64,000 bases of DNA from Marinobacter sp. es.042 (GTDB taxonomy: Bacteria > Pseudomonadota > Gammaproteobacteria > Pseudomonadales > Oleiphilaceae). The position numbers and the translations under genes were made by a program. This document shows, piece by piece, positions 56,580 to 64,000 of this stretch. The stretch is taken from NCBI RefSeq assembly GCF_900188315.1, contig NZ_LT897781.1, positions 2,170,001-2,234,000 on the forward strand, read 5' to 3'. Each line of letters begins with the position of its first letter. Within the stretch, counting starts at the first letter, position 1. The notes beneath the pieces are model-generated. The model was not told where the DNA came from. It saw only the letters and a program-made list of their open reading frames with translations, and searched no databases.

Positions 56580-57640
56580 TCGAACAGACGCAACTGGGTA
56601 ACCGGCGCATCATCATTGCGGAAACGCACACCCAGACCCAGCAGCCGCACCGGCCGCTCCCGGTTGGTGACCAGCTCAGCCAGCAGTGGCAGATAATCAT
56701 CCAGAGCCGGCTCTTTGACCTGCTCACGAACCCGCTCAAGGGTATGGGTTGAAAAATCACTGTAGCGGATCTTGATGAAGAGTTTGTGGATCGGTTTTCG
56801 ACGGGCCTTGCGCGACAGGCGAAGGTTGAGATCCGCAACCAGTGAGGCCATGACGGTCTGGCAGGCGGCCATATCGGGCAAATCCTGGGAAAACGTTCGT
56901 TCCACGCTTACCGACTTGGCAATCCGCGACACCACCACCGCCCGCTCATCCCGGCCGTGGGCCATCTCGTGGAGTCGATAGCCCTGCTTGCCGAACCGGT
57001 CAATCAATACATCGGGCCCGAGCGCCTGCATGTCGCCGCAAGTATTGACCCCCAGAGCATGCAGTTTCGAGGCGGTCACCTGCCCCACTCCAAACAGCTT
57101 CTCAACCGGCAATCCCCGAACGAAATCCTCAACGTCCTCGGGGCGAATCACGAACAGCCCATCCGGCTTTTCCCAGTCGCTGGCGATTTTGGCGAGAAAT
57201 TTGTTCGGTGCAACACCGGCGGAAATGGTGATACCCACCTCCTGACGCACCCGCTCCCGAAGGTGGCGAGCCATAAGAGTGGCACTGCCCTTGTGATCGG
57301 TCACATCGGAGACGTCCAGAAAGGCCTCGTCCAGAGAGAGCGGTTCCACCAGGTCTGTCAGTTCCCGCAGGATAGCCATCACCTGCTGTGAGACCGCCCG
57401 ATACCGGCCCATATCTGTTGGCACCGTCACCAGCCCAGGGCACAGCCGTCGCGCTTCGCTGCCGGGCATCGCCGACCGCACACCGTACGCCCGGGCCTTG
57501 TAATTGCAGGTAGTCACCACGCCCCGACCGCCATCGCCACCCACCGCCAGCGGTACATCCCGGAGGCTGGGATCGTCCCGCATCTCCACGGCCGCGTAGA
57601 AGCAGTCACAATCCACATGGATGATCTTGCGTTGTGGCAT
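56576..57640 (-). CDS. dinB: DNA polymerase IV
   Basis: This error-prone Y-family polymerase bypasses DNA lesions. The 354-residue protein has the metal-binding D10 in [16 protein letters not shown]104-E105 in [10 protein letters not shown] and the little-finger domain in the C-terminus. The E. coli protein has 351 residues. A LexA box lies 25 bases upstream of the start. No clear C-terminal beta-clamp motif beyond the final RLFD was sought. Confidence 0.96.
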   Translation of the reverse strand: MPQRKIIHVDCDCFYAAVEMRDDPSLRDVPLAVGGDGGRGVVTTCNYKARAYGVRSAMPGSEARRLCPGLVTVPTDMGRYRAVSQQVMAILRELTDLVEPLSLDEAFLDVSDVTDHKGSATLMARHLRERVRQEVGITISAGVAPNKFLAKIASDWEKPDGLFVIRPEDVEDFVRGLPVEKLFGVGQVTASKLHALGVNTCGDMQALGPDVLIDRFGKQGYRLHEMAHGRDERAVVVSRIAKSVSVERTFSQDLPDMAACQTVMASLVADLNLRLSRKARRKPIHKLFIKIRYSDFSTHTLERVREQVKEPALDDYLPLLAELVTNRERPVRLLGLGVRFRNDDAPVTQLRLFD

Positions 57641-57664
57641 AATCAGAGGGCTCGCGTCGACTTT

Positions 57665-57680
57665 CTGTACATTTATACAG
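57665..57680. promoter_or_regulatory. LexA (SOS) box upstream of dinB
   Basis: CTGT at 57665-57668 and ACAG at 57677-57680 are separated by eight AT-rich bases (ACATTTAT), giving the gammaproteobacterial LexA consensus CTGT-N8-ACAG. It lies 25 bases before the dinB ATG and 76 before the divergent DUF1244 gene, so it should repress dinB outside DNA damage. Confidence 0.85.
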
Positions 57681-57755
57681 CCTTGTATCTTAAGCTAACA
57701 TGCAGAGAATGTCAGGATCCCCAACAACCGGCGCATCAACCATTGCGAGGCCATC

Positions 57756-58034
57756 ATGAGCAACCCGATTCCTGAAACAGAACGCACCGAAATTGAAGCC
57801 GCAGCCTTCCGTAAACTGGTGAGGCATTTGCGCGAAAACACCGACGTCCAGAATATCGACTTGATGAACCTGGCGGGCTTCTGCCGCAACTGCCTGTCCA
57901 AGTGGTACCTGGCAGAGGCGAATGAGCGTGGTTTCGAGATTTCAGATCCCCAGGCCCGTGAAGAAATCTACGGAATGCCGTACGAGGAATGGAAGGCGCT
58001 CTATCAGACAGGCCCCAAGCAGGAACACAAATAA
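57756..58034 (+). CDS. DUF1244 family protein
   Basis: This small cytoplasmic protein of 92 residues matches the DUF1244 family by its core NIDLMNLAGFCRNCLSKWYL and GMPYEEWKALYQ. A conserved C-x-x-C (CRNC) suggests metal or redox chemistry, which is inference. Its stop overlaps the start of the HopJ-like gene (TAATG), so they are translationally coupled. Confidence 0.88.
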   Translation: MSNPIPETERTEIEAAAFRKLVRHLRENTDVQNIDLMNLAGFCRNCLSKWYLAEANERGFEISDPQAREEIYGMPYEEWKALYQTGPKQEHK

Positions 58035-58423
58035 TGAGCGTCAACGATGCCGTAAGGATTCACCTGGCATCCCTGGACGCTGGACACGCCAGTTTCAAAG
58101 ATTCCCTGGCCCTGATTGAACAGCACTTCGAGTACCAGCCCTGCGGCTTCCGCAATGGCCCGCTGGTAAACGCAGAAGGCGAGAATGCCGGCTCCTGCCG
58201 GATCTTTGGTCTGGGCCAGTACTGCAATCTGAGCGAAGTGGACACGCTCAAGCTGTTTGCCGAGCACTACCAGCAGGTTCTGGACGATCCGACCGGCGAG
58301 AGCCATGGCAACATCCGCCAGTTTATCAGTACAGGATGGTCAGGCATCCTCTTCGAAGGCGTGCCACTACGGCAGCGCCCGAACCCAACCGACAACATGA
58401 CCAGGGAAGAGACTCCTTCATGA
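58034..58423 (+). CDS. HopJ-type domain protein
   Basis: This 129-residue protein matches the HopJ type III effector family, with FRNGPLVNAEGENAGSCRIFG and HGNIRQFISTGWSGILFEG. The family name comes from a Pseudomonas syringae gene, but the family is widespread in non-pathogens, and no secretion system is nearby. Start and stop overlap the neighbouring genes (TAATG with DUF1244, ATGA with minC). The cytoplasmic function is unknown, likely a housekeeping partner of DUF1244. Confidence 0.85.
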   Translation: MSVNDAVRIHLASLDAGHASFKDSLALIEQHFEYQPCGFRNGPLVNAEGENAGSCRIFGLGQYCNLSEVDTLKLFAEHYQQVLDDPTGESHGNIRQFISTGWSGILFEGVPLRQRPNPTDNMTREETPS

Positions 58424-59181
58424 GCGATACCGCCACCTCCGGGGTAAAACAGGGTTTTCAGCTTAAAAGCGCCAGCGTGTCCATGACAGCCCTGGAGCTC
58501 TATTATTTTGACGACAGCGAATTTGAAGAAGTACTGCGAGACAAGATCAGCCAGGCCCCCGGGTTCTTCAAGGATATTCCGCTCATCATCAGCCTTGAGA
58601 AATACCAGGGACTGGACAGTGAACTGGATTTCTTCAAGATCATCGGCACCTGCCGGCGTAACCACATCCATGTGATTGGCGTTCGCGGTGGCACCGACGA
58701 CCAGCGCCGCCTGGCCCGGGGGGCTGCTCTGGCACTGCTGCCCGGCAACGGTCAGCGGGATCGCACCCATGAAGCCGAACAGGCGGCCGCGGACGAAGCG
58801 GAAGCGGCAGTTGTTGCAGCCTCGACAAGCGCTGCCGGTGACCCACCTCCGGCCAAAATCATCTCCCAGCCGGTCCGCTCCGGCCAACAGATCCACGCAC
58901 CGGAGGGTGACCTGGTTATCCTGGCGCCGGTGCAGGCCGGTGCCGAAGTACTCGCAGCGGGCAACATCCATGTTTACGGCCCGCTTCGGGGCCGGGCACT
59001 AGCCGGCATCCATGGCGCAGAATCCGCACGGGTTTTCTGTCAATCCCTGGAAGCGGAGCTTGTGTCCATCGCGGGACACTATAAAATCTCCGAGGATCTT
59101 CAGGAAAATGGCTGGAAAAGCGCTGTGCAAATCCAGCTCAGGGACGACCTGCTGGTGGTAACGCCACTGGACAAGGCCTGA
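58420..59181 (+). CDS. minC: Septum site-determining protein MinC
   Basis: MinC inhibits FtsZ polymerisation away from midcell. The 253-residue protein has an N-terminal FtsZ-inhibiting domain (FQLKSASVSMTALELYYFD) and a C-terminal beta-helix with SQPVRSGQQIHAPEGDLVIL and NIHVYGPLRGRALAG, which binds MinD. The two are joined by an Ala/Glu-rich linker at about 115-145. ATG 58420 overlaps the HopJ-like stop by four bases. It heads minCDE. Confidence 0.95.
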   Translation: MSDTATSGVKQGFQLKSASVSMTALELYYFDDSEFEEVLRDKISQAPGFFKDIPLIISLEKYQGLDSELDFFKIIGTCRRNHIHVIGVRGGTDDQRRLARGAALALLPGNGQRDRTHEAEQAAADEAEAAVVAASTSAAGDPPPAKIISQPVRSGQQIHAPEGDLVILAPVQAGAEVLAAGNIHVYGPLRGRALAGIHGAESARVFCQSLEAELVSIAGHYKISEDLQENGWKSAVQIQLRDDLLVVTPLDKA

Positions 59182-59258
59182 TATTGGAGCTGAATACAAT
59201 AACTTGACCGGATAATTCGGCAGACACGACGAATCCACCGAGAAACAGGAACAGAACC

Positions 59259-60071
59259 TTGGCTAGAATTATTGTCGTTACCTCAGGAAAGGGCGGCGTT
59301 GGCAAAACCACCACCAGCGCCTCGATCAGCACCGGCCTTGCCAAGCGAGGCCACAAGACAGTAGTCATCGATTTTGACGTGGGCCTTCGCAACCTGGACC
59401 TGATCATGAACTGCGAGCGTCGCGTGGTGTACGACTTCGTAAACGTGATCCAGGGCGAAGCCTCCCTGAACCAGGCTCTGATCCGCGACAAGCGGGTCGA
59501 TACCCTGTACATCCTTCCGGCCTCCCAGACCCGGGAAAAGGAAGCACTGACCAAAGATGGCGTCGAGAAAGTCATCAACGAGCTTTCCGAGACCTTCGAT
59601 TACATCGTCTGCGACTCTCCTGCCGGCATTGAGCATGGTGCCCTGATGGCGCTGTATTACGCTGATGAGGCGATTGTGGTTACCAATCCCGAAGTATCTT
59701 CGGTGCGGGATTCCGACCGCATTCTGGGCATTCTGCAGAGCAAATCCCGCCGAGCCGAAATGGGCCAGGACCCGGTCAAGGAACACCTGCTCCTGACCCG
59801 TTACAACCCGTCCCGTGTCGAAAAGGGCGAGATGCTGTCCGTGGCGGACGTGGAGGAAATCCTCGCGATCCCTCTGCTGGGCGTCATTCCGGAAAGCCAG
59901 ATTGTTCTGAACGCTTCAAACCAGGGTTTGCCGGTTATCCTCGAAGAGGACAGCGATGCCGGCCAGGCCTACGATGATGCGGTTGCACGCCTTCTGGGTG
60001 AGGAACGGGAGCACCGTTTCATGACTGCCCAGAAGAAGGGTTTCTTCTCACGGATGTTCAAGGGGGGCTAA
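59259..60071 (+). CDS. minD: Septum site-determining ATPase MinD
   Basis: MinD is a membrane-associated ATPase that recruits MinC and oscillates with MinE. The 270-residue protein has the deviant Walker A GKGGVGKT at 10-17 (K11 and K16), DFDVGLRNLDLIMNCERR, DSPAGIEHGA and a C-terminal amphipathic membrane-targeting helix (KKGFFSRMFKGG). The start is TTG with AGGAACAGAACC upstream. It lies 77 bases after minC. Confidence 0.96.
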   Translation: MARIIVVTSGKGGVGKTTTSASISTGLAKRGHKTVVIDFDVGLRNLDLIMNCERRVVYDFVNVIQGEASLNQALIRDKRVDTLYILPASQTREKEALTKDGVEKVINELSETFDYIVCDSPAGIEHGALMALYYADEAIVVTNPEVSSVRDSDRILGILQSKSRRAEMGQDPVKEHLLLTRYNPSRVEKGEMLSVADVEEILAIPLLGVIPESQIVLNASNQGLPVILEEDSDAGQAYDDAVARLLGEEREHRFMTAQKKGFFSRMFKGG

Positions 60072-60074
60072 GGG

Positions 60075-60326
60075 ATGAGTTTCCTCGATTACTTCAAGGG
60101 TAAAAAGACGAACACCGCCAGCGTGGCCAAAGAGCGCCTCCAGATTATCGTGGCTCACGAGCGAGGCCAGCGTGATCAGCCGGATTACCTGCCCCAGCTG
60201 CAGCAGGAGCTGCTGGAAGTCATTCGCAAGTACGTTCAGATCAGCGACGACATGGTTCAGGTTGAGGTAGACCGCAACGAGAGCTGCTCGGTACTGGAGC
60301 TGAACGTCACGCTACCGGAGCGATAA
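60075..60326 (+). CDS. minE: Cell division topological specificity factor MinE
   Basis: MinE stimulates MinD ATPase and places the division inhibitor at the poles. The 83-residue protein has the MinD-binding N-terminal region ([15 protein letters not shown]) and a C-terminal dimerisation domain. It starts three bases after the minD stop, with AAGG upstream. Confidence 0.96.
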   Translation: MSFLDYFKGKKTNTASVAKERLQIIVAHERGQRDQPDYLPQLQQELLEVIRKYVQISDDMVQVEVDRNESCSVLELNVTLPER

Positions 60327-60338
60327 CCCGCTTTATCT

Positions 60339-60368
60339 GGCCTGTCCCGGGTGGGACAGGCCATTTCT
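60339..60368 (+). terminator. Terminator after minCDE
   Basis: GGCCTGTCCC (60339-60348) and GGGACAGGCC (60353-60362) form a perfect ten-base stem with a four-base loop, followed by ATTTCTT. It separates minE from the convergent DUF2804 gene and may serve both. Confidence 0.78.
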
Positions 60369-61375
60369 TACCACCTCGCAAAGTGGTCTTCCATCAGGCC
60401 CCGCAGACCTTTAACCTCAATTTTTCCGCCAGCCTCATCCGTCACCGTTCCACTGAACGAGCCTACGTACTGCCGGAAGTTGGATGCCAGTACCCAGGCG
60501 TCCAGTTTCTCCTTGCGCACACCGGCGGGGACAAAGTGCAGATCGACCCGACCATCCTCGGTGCTCACATGCCAGTCGCCGCCTGGTTGATAGCGATCAA
60601 AACGGAACCTTGCCGCGCCCAGTTTGTGGCAGACACCATCCAGCCAGAGCGCATTTTCCGTCATTCCCGTCTCATTGACACCTGCGGCCAGGTTCAACCC
60701 CACGGACCGGCCATCTGCAAACTGGCCAGCCAGGCAGGCCCAGTTCCAGGCTGTTTCCCGGCGCATGAAGCCACAGCTCCAGTCGATGGATCCCCGAGTC
60801 TGCTCGTCGCAGCGCCAGATACGATGATCCCAGCGCACTTCCCCTGCCACCGGCAAGCCTGCCGACTTGCGGGTAAATACCCAGCCATTGTAGCCGGCCG
60901 GGCATACCAGCCGGAGCGGGTCCCGATCCTCTGAAAGCGTCAATTCAATACGGATACCTCCCGGGGCCGAGACCGTAATTGTCCGGCCATCCGCGGAAGG
61001 CGCAATTCGCACCGCTACCTCGCCCTTGCTGAACCTTGTCACCCCTTCCTCTGGCCGCGGCTCAATGCAGGTTTGCCGGCCCAATGGCTGAAGGAACGAC
61101 TGCTCCATCATCTGGCCAGTCTCGAAGTCATAGAGATAGAAGAATCCACTGCCCAGCAGTTTCAGATCCACCACCGCCAGACCAAACACCCAACCCGGGC
61201 CCATGGCACTGACAAACTGGAACTGGTTGAACCGCCAGCGTCTTGCCAACTTTGAACGCGGGCGGTCCATCACCGTACGCAGGTCATAGTCCAGGTAGTT
61301 GATCTCTTCTACCGGTTCATCCAGCAGTCCCGAAATCACCTGCCCTTTGCCGTTGATGAGTTTCTTAATGGTCAT
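60368..61375 (-). CDS. DUF2804 domain protein
   Basis: This 335-residue protein matches the DUF2804 family (LDYDLRTVMDRPRSKLARRWRFNQFQFV near the start, GLMEDHFARW at the end). No signal peptide or membrane segment is seen. The family often occurs in lipid-rich marine bacteria and resembles a beta-sandwich lipid or fatty-acid-binding fold, but the function is unproven. It is convergent with minE and divergent from a START-domain gene. Confidence 0.82.
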   Translation of the reverse strand: MTIKKLINGKGQVISGLLDEPVEEINYLDYDLRTVMDRPRSKLARRWRFNQFQFVSAMGPGWVFGLAVVDLKLLGSGFFYLYDFETGQMMEQSFLQPLGRQTCIEPRPEEGVTRFSKGEVAVRIAPSADGRTITVSAPGGIRIELTLSEDRDPLRLVCPAGYNGWVFTRKSAGLPVAGEVRWDHRIWRCDEQTRGSIDWSCGFMRRETAWNWACLAGQFADGRSVGLNLAAGVNETGMTENALWLDGVCHKLGAARFRFDRYQPGGDWHVSTEDGRVDLHFVPAGVRKEKLDAWVLASNFRQYVGSFSGTVTDEAGGKIEVKGLRGLMEDHFARW

Positions 61376-61512
61376 AGTCGTCGTCAGATCGGGCCAATTT
61401 CGGTTACCAAATCAACAGGTCGCTACCTGGTTCACAATCCACTGTTTCCGTGGCCATGCCGGCAAAGGCCCCATGCTAGACTCGGCCCACCATCTGCAAG
61501 GAAGTGTACCCT

Positions 61513-62247
61513 ATGAGAAAGAGCATAGCCCATGGCATTTCGGGCTGGGCCTCGGTGATCAGTGGGCTGGTCTGTGCGTTGCTGGTGTTTGCCGTTGCCG
61601 CCAGTGCCCGGGCTGAACTGCCCAGTGAAAGCGACGAGGCGTGGACGCTACGCAAGGAAGCCGATCACATCCGGGTCTATACCATCGAGCAGCCTGGCTC
61701 CAGCTTCAAGGCCTTCAAGGCCGTGGCGGTCCTGGACGCGCCTATAGAAAACCTGATGGCTGTTATGGCCAACCCCAGTTCCTGCATTGAGTGGGTGCAC
61801 AACTGCACGGAATCCTATGGGTTTGGCGATGGCGTGTTTCACGATCGCTTTGCCTATTCCGTGAATGACATGCCCTGGCCGGTTACTGACCGCGACTATG
61901 TCCTGCGCATACGCACACGGGGTGATGAGGCCTCCGGTGAGATCGTCATGGATCTGAACGCCATGCCCGATCAGCGGGCGGAAAACAGTAGCCGGGTGAG
62001 AGTCGATCGCTCGGACACCCTGTACCGGTTCACGCCAGAGGGGGAGAGCACCCGGATGGTGTGGATCCAGCACACGGACCCCAACGGAGCGCTACCCGGC
62101 TGGCTGGTGAACTCCCTGCTGGTGGATATTCCCGTGAGGTCGATGGAAGCGCTGGAACGCGTTGCCAACAGTAAAAAGTACCAGGGGCACCAACTGGTTT
62201 ATGACGAGCAGGGCCAACTGACCGGCCTTCGCACCAACAAACCCTGA
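61513..62247 (+). CDS. START-domain protein (periplasmic)
   Basis: This 244-residue protein has a signal peptide of about 34 residues (VCALLVFAVAASARA) and a START-type lipid-binding domain (SSFKAFKAVAVLDAPIENLM, WPVTDRDYVLRIRTR, RMVWIQHTDPNGALPGWLVN). Predicted ligand is a hydrophobic molecule in the periplasm. I chose ATG 61513 over GTG 61504; AAGGAA lies ten bases upstream. It stands alone between DUF2804 and the CBS gene. Confidence 0.85.
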   Translation: MRKSIAHGISGWASVISGLVCALLVFAVAASARAELPSESDEAWTLRKEADHIRVYTIEQPGSSFKAFKAVAVLDAPIENLMAVMANPSSCIEWVHNCTESYGFGDGVFHDRFAYSVNDMPWPVTDRDYVLRIRTRGDEASGEIVMDLNAMPDQRAENSSRVRVDRSDTLYRFTPEGESTRMVWIQHTDPNGALPGWLVNSLLVDIPVRSMEALERVANSKKYQGHQLVYDEQGQLTGLRTNKP

Positions 62248-62329
62248 GTCCCGGCGCACAGTAAGGGATGACGCGCGGAGTATCACGCGCTAAGCTTTAT
62301 GAAAGGACTCTAGAAGGCAGCCCAGATCA

Positions 62330-62821
62330 ATGACCGTTCTCGCCTACGAGATCATGACACCCAGCATCAAGGCCGTCCCGCAATCCTGGACCATGGACCG
62401 GTTGGCCCGCTTCCTCACCGACAACGAGATAACCGGCAGCCCCGTCACCGATGACGACGGCGAAATTGTCGGCATTGCCACTCTTAAAGACATCACCGAA
62501 TTCCGTTGGAACGCCACGCGGTCAGATGCCGGCCGGCATCTGACTCCCGAAGAGCGGGAGGAAGCCCGACGCCTGCGAATGGTGATCTTTGAGGAAATGG
62601 GCAAGGTGCCGGTAGAAGTCCGGGACATCATGACCCCCATCGTTTTATCGGTTGACGAGAAGACGCCGGTGCGCGACATTGCGAATATCATGATGCGCGA
62701 GCACCTGCACCGGATCTTTGTCACCAATGATTCAAAAATTACCGGCATCATAACGACTTACGATATGCTGAAAGTGATCTCGGATGAGGAACTCACGCAA
62801 CGCTGCGCCGATAACGACTGA
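62330..62821 (+). CDS. CBS-domain protein
   Basis: This 163-residue protein consists of two CBS motifs (EIMTPSIKAVPQSWTMDRLARF and RDIMTPIVLSVDEKTPVRDIA) joined by a charged helix. Such pairs bind adenine nucleotides or related ligands and act as energy sensors. No catalytic or membrane domain is attached. It is 24 bases upstream of the PhoH-like gene and may be co-transcribed. Confidence 0.88.
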   Translation: MTVLAYEIMTPSIKAVPQSWTMDRLARFLTDNEITGSPVTDDDGEIVGIATLKDITEFRWNATRSDAGRHLTPEEREEARRLRMVIFEEMGKVPVEVRDIMTPIVLSVDEKTPVRDIANIMMREHLHRIFVTNDSKITGIITTYDMLKVISDEELTQRCADND

Positions 62822-62845
62822 GCCACCAGAGAGGTAGCGCCACTT

Positions 62846-64000
62846 ATGCCCAGAGCACCGCAAGCTCGCCGAAAGATGTACGTCCTCGACACCAACGTCC
62901 TGATCCACGACCCGAACGCCCTCCTCAACTTTGAAGAACACGATGTCATCATCCCGATGACGGTCCTCGAAGAACTCGACAGCCTCAAATCCGGCAAGCA
63001 AGCCGTGGCCGCTGACTGCCGTCAGGCCATCCGCAACATCGATAAGTTGCTTGGCGATGCCAGCCCGAAGGTGATCGAGAAAGGTGTTCCCATCGTGCGT
63101 GGCAAGAGGGCCGAACCCCTGGGCACTCTTTCGATCCTGATGAGCACCGGTGACAGTGGCAACCATTCGCTGCCAGAGCATCTGAACGATAACAAGATCA
63201 TCAACACCCTGGCCGCGCTCCAGAATCGCCACAAGTCCCGGGACATTATTCTGGTGTCGAAAGACATCAACATGCGCCTCAAGGCAAGGGGCTTCGGCGT
63301 CGAAGCTCAGGACTACCACAACGACCAGTTGCTCGATGACATTGACCTTCTGCCCAAGGGCTACCGGGAATTCCCCAACTCCTTCTGGGACACCATCGAG
63401 AAAGTGGAGACTGTTCAGCGGGAGGGTTCGACCGAACATATCCTCAAGCGGGAGGGCGAGCTGGCGAAGCTGAACATCAATGAATTCGTCATCGATCAAA
63501 TGGGCTTCGTCGGAAAGGTGGTGGACCTCTCCGACGACCAGTTGATCATCAAGGACCTTCACCAACACGACCTGATGAACGAGGAAGTCTGGGGTCTGGT
63601 TCCCCGGGACATCTATCAGGCCATGGCGCTGAACCTGCTCCTGGACCCGGACATTCACCTTGTCAACCTCACCGGCTCCGCCGGCTCGGGCAAAACCATC
63701 CTGGCGCTGGCTGCGTGTATCGAGATGACCGTGGCCAGCAAGCTCTACAAGCGCATTATTGCCACCCGCTCCACCCAGGGCCTCGACGAGGACATCGGGT
63801 TCCTGCCCGGCACTGAAGCCGAGAAAATGGAGCCCTGGCTGGGCGCCATCGTCGACAACCTGGAAGCGCTCCACGAGGACGACGAGAACATGACCGCCAG
63901 CGTCGACTACATCCTCAGCAAGGTGCCCCTGCACTTCAAATCCATGAACTACATTCGGGGACGCAGCTTCCAGCACAGCCTGATCATTATCGATGAATCA
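62846..64000 (+). CDS. PIN-PhoH family ATPase (partial)
   Basis: This gene runs off the right end; 385 codons are visible with no stop. An N-terminal PIN nuclease domain (MYVLDTNVLIHDPNALLNF, DSLKSGKQAVAADCRQA) is followed by a PhoH ATPase domain with Walker A GSAGSGKT at 277-284. The Walker B LIIIDE is at the end of the window. The family (YlaK/PhoH2 type) unwinds and cuts RNA in homologues. The CBS gene lies just upstream. The ATG follows GAGAGG. Confidence 0.9.
   Translation, partial: MPRAPQARRKMYVLDTNVLIHDPNALLNFEEHDVIIPMTVLEELDSLKSGKQAVAADCRQAIRNIDKLLGDASPKVIEKGVPIVRGKRAEPLGTLSILMSTGDSGNHSLPEHLNDNKIINTLAALQNRHKSRDIILVSKDINMRLKARGFGVEAQDYHNDQLLDDIDLLPKGYREFPNSFWDTIEKVETVQREGSTEHILKREGELAKLNINEFVIDQMGFVGKVVDLSDDQLIIKDLHQHDLMNEEVWGLVPRDIYQAMALNLLLDPDIHLVNLTGSAGSGKTILALAACIEMTVASKLYKRIIATRSTQGLDEDIGFLPGTEAEKMEPWLGAIVDNLEALHEDDENMTASVDYILSKVPLHFKSMNYIRGRSFQHSLIIIDES

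Noticed and set aside
58034..58423. HopJ-like gene as a type III secretion effector
   Set aside because: No secretion genes nearby and the family is common in non-pathogens; kept as a housekeeping unknown.

Overview
The window is a gene-dense, typical bacterial chromosome segment with 62 protein genes, two of them cut by the window ends. I see no rRNA, tRNA, insertion sequence, prophage or CRISPR array. No gene-free stretch exceeds about 260 bases. Gene content and order resemble Pseudomonas aeruginosa in several separate blocks: nadB/algU-mucABCD/lepA-lepB-rnc-era-recO-pdxJ, gacS/cysM/rlmD, lysS-prfB...recJ-thrC-hom-dsbC-xerD, rpsP-rimM-trmD-rplS/ffh, grxD/argF-ABC ATPase, and minCDE. The base composition is moderately GC-rich. 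This points to a marine gammaproteobacterium of the Marinobacter type. The genus is inferred from recalled gene order and protein style, not from a database search.

Layout. 1-4050: start of rlmD, cysM, and the divergent hybrid sensor kinase GacS/BarA. 4063-10169: the minus-strand lepA-lepB-DUF4845-rnc-era-recO-pdxJ run. 10274-13018: a CHASE-PAS-GGDEF-EAL cyclic-di-GMP protein. 13127-17367: the envelope-stress operon rpoE(algU)-rseA(mucA)-rseB(mucB)-rseC(mucC)-mucD. 17571-20952: nadB, sdhE, ygfX and ygfZ on the plus strand, then an HDOD gene. 22055-31934: minus-strand ung, lysS, prfB (with its programmed frameshift), recJ, thrC, hom, dsbC and xerD. 32049-35542: rpsP-rimM-trmD-rplS and ffh. 35725-41842: plus-strand membrane proteins (YpjD, a CNNM/CorC protein, Yip1), then a DUF1631 protein with a TonB-like protein. 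41853-45901: grxD, argF with an orphan ABC ATPase, and glpK.

46159-56579 is the least housekeeping-like part. A RstA/RstB-like two-component system is divergent from olsB-olsA (ornithine lipid synthesis). These are followed by an FKBP isomerase, a large acetyl-CoA hydrolase/transferase, a small secreted protein and an aldo/keto reductase. A GT4 glycosyltransferase then overlaps a PAP2 phosphatase. 56576-64000 holds SOS-type dinB, a coupled DUF1244-HopJ-minC-minD-minE operon, a DUF2804 protein, a START protein, a CBS protein and the start of a PIN-PhoH ATPase.

The most interesting signal is regulatory. Four GTCAC/GTCAT half-sites lie at exactly 11-base spacing just upstream of olsB, with a fifth and sixth in opposite orientation toward the response regulator. 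That is the geometry of PhoB/OmpR-family binding sites and suggests phosphate- or stress-controlled membrane lipid remodelling. Other points are a long imperfect inverted repeat between the HDOD gene and ung, a LexA box at dinB, a sigma-E-like promoter at rpoE, a CPYC active site in DsbC and an EAF variant of the EAL motif. I found no clear new defence or mobile system.
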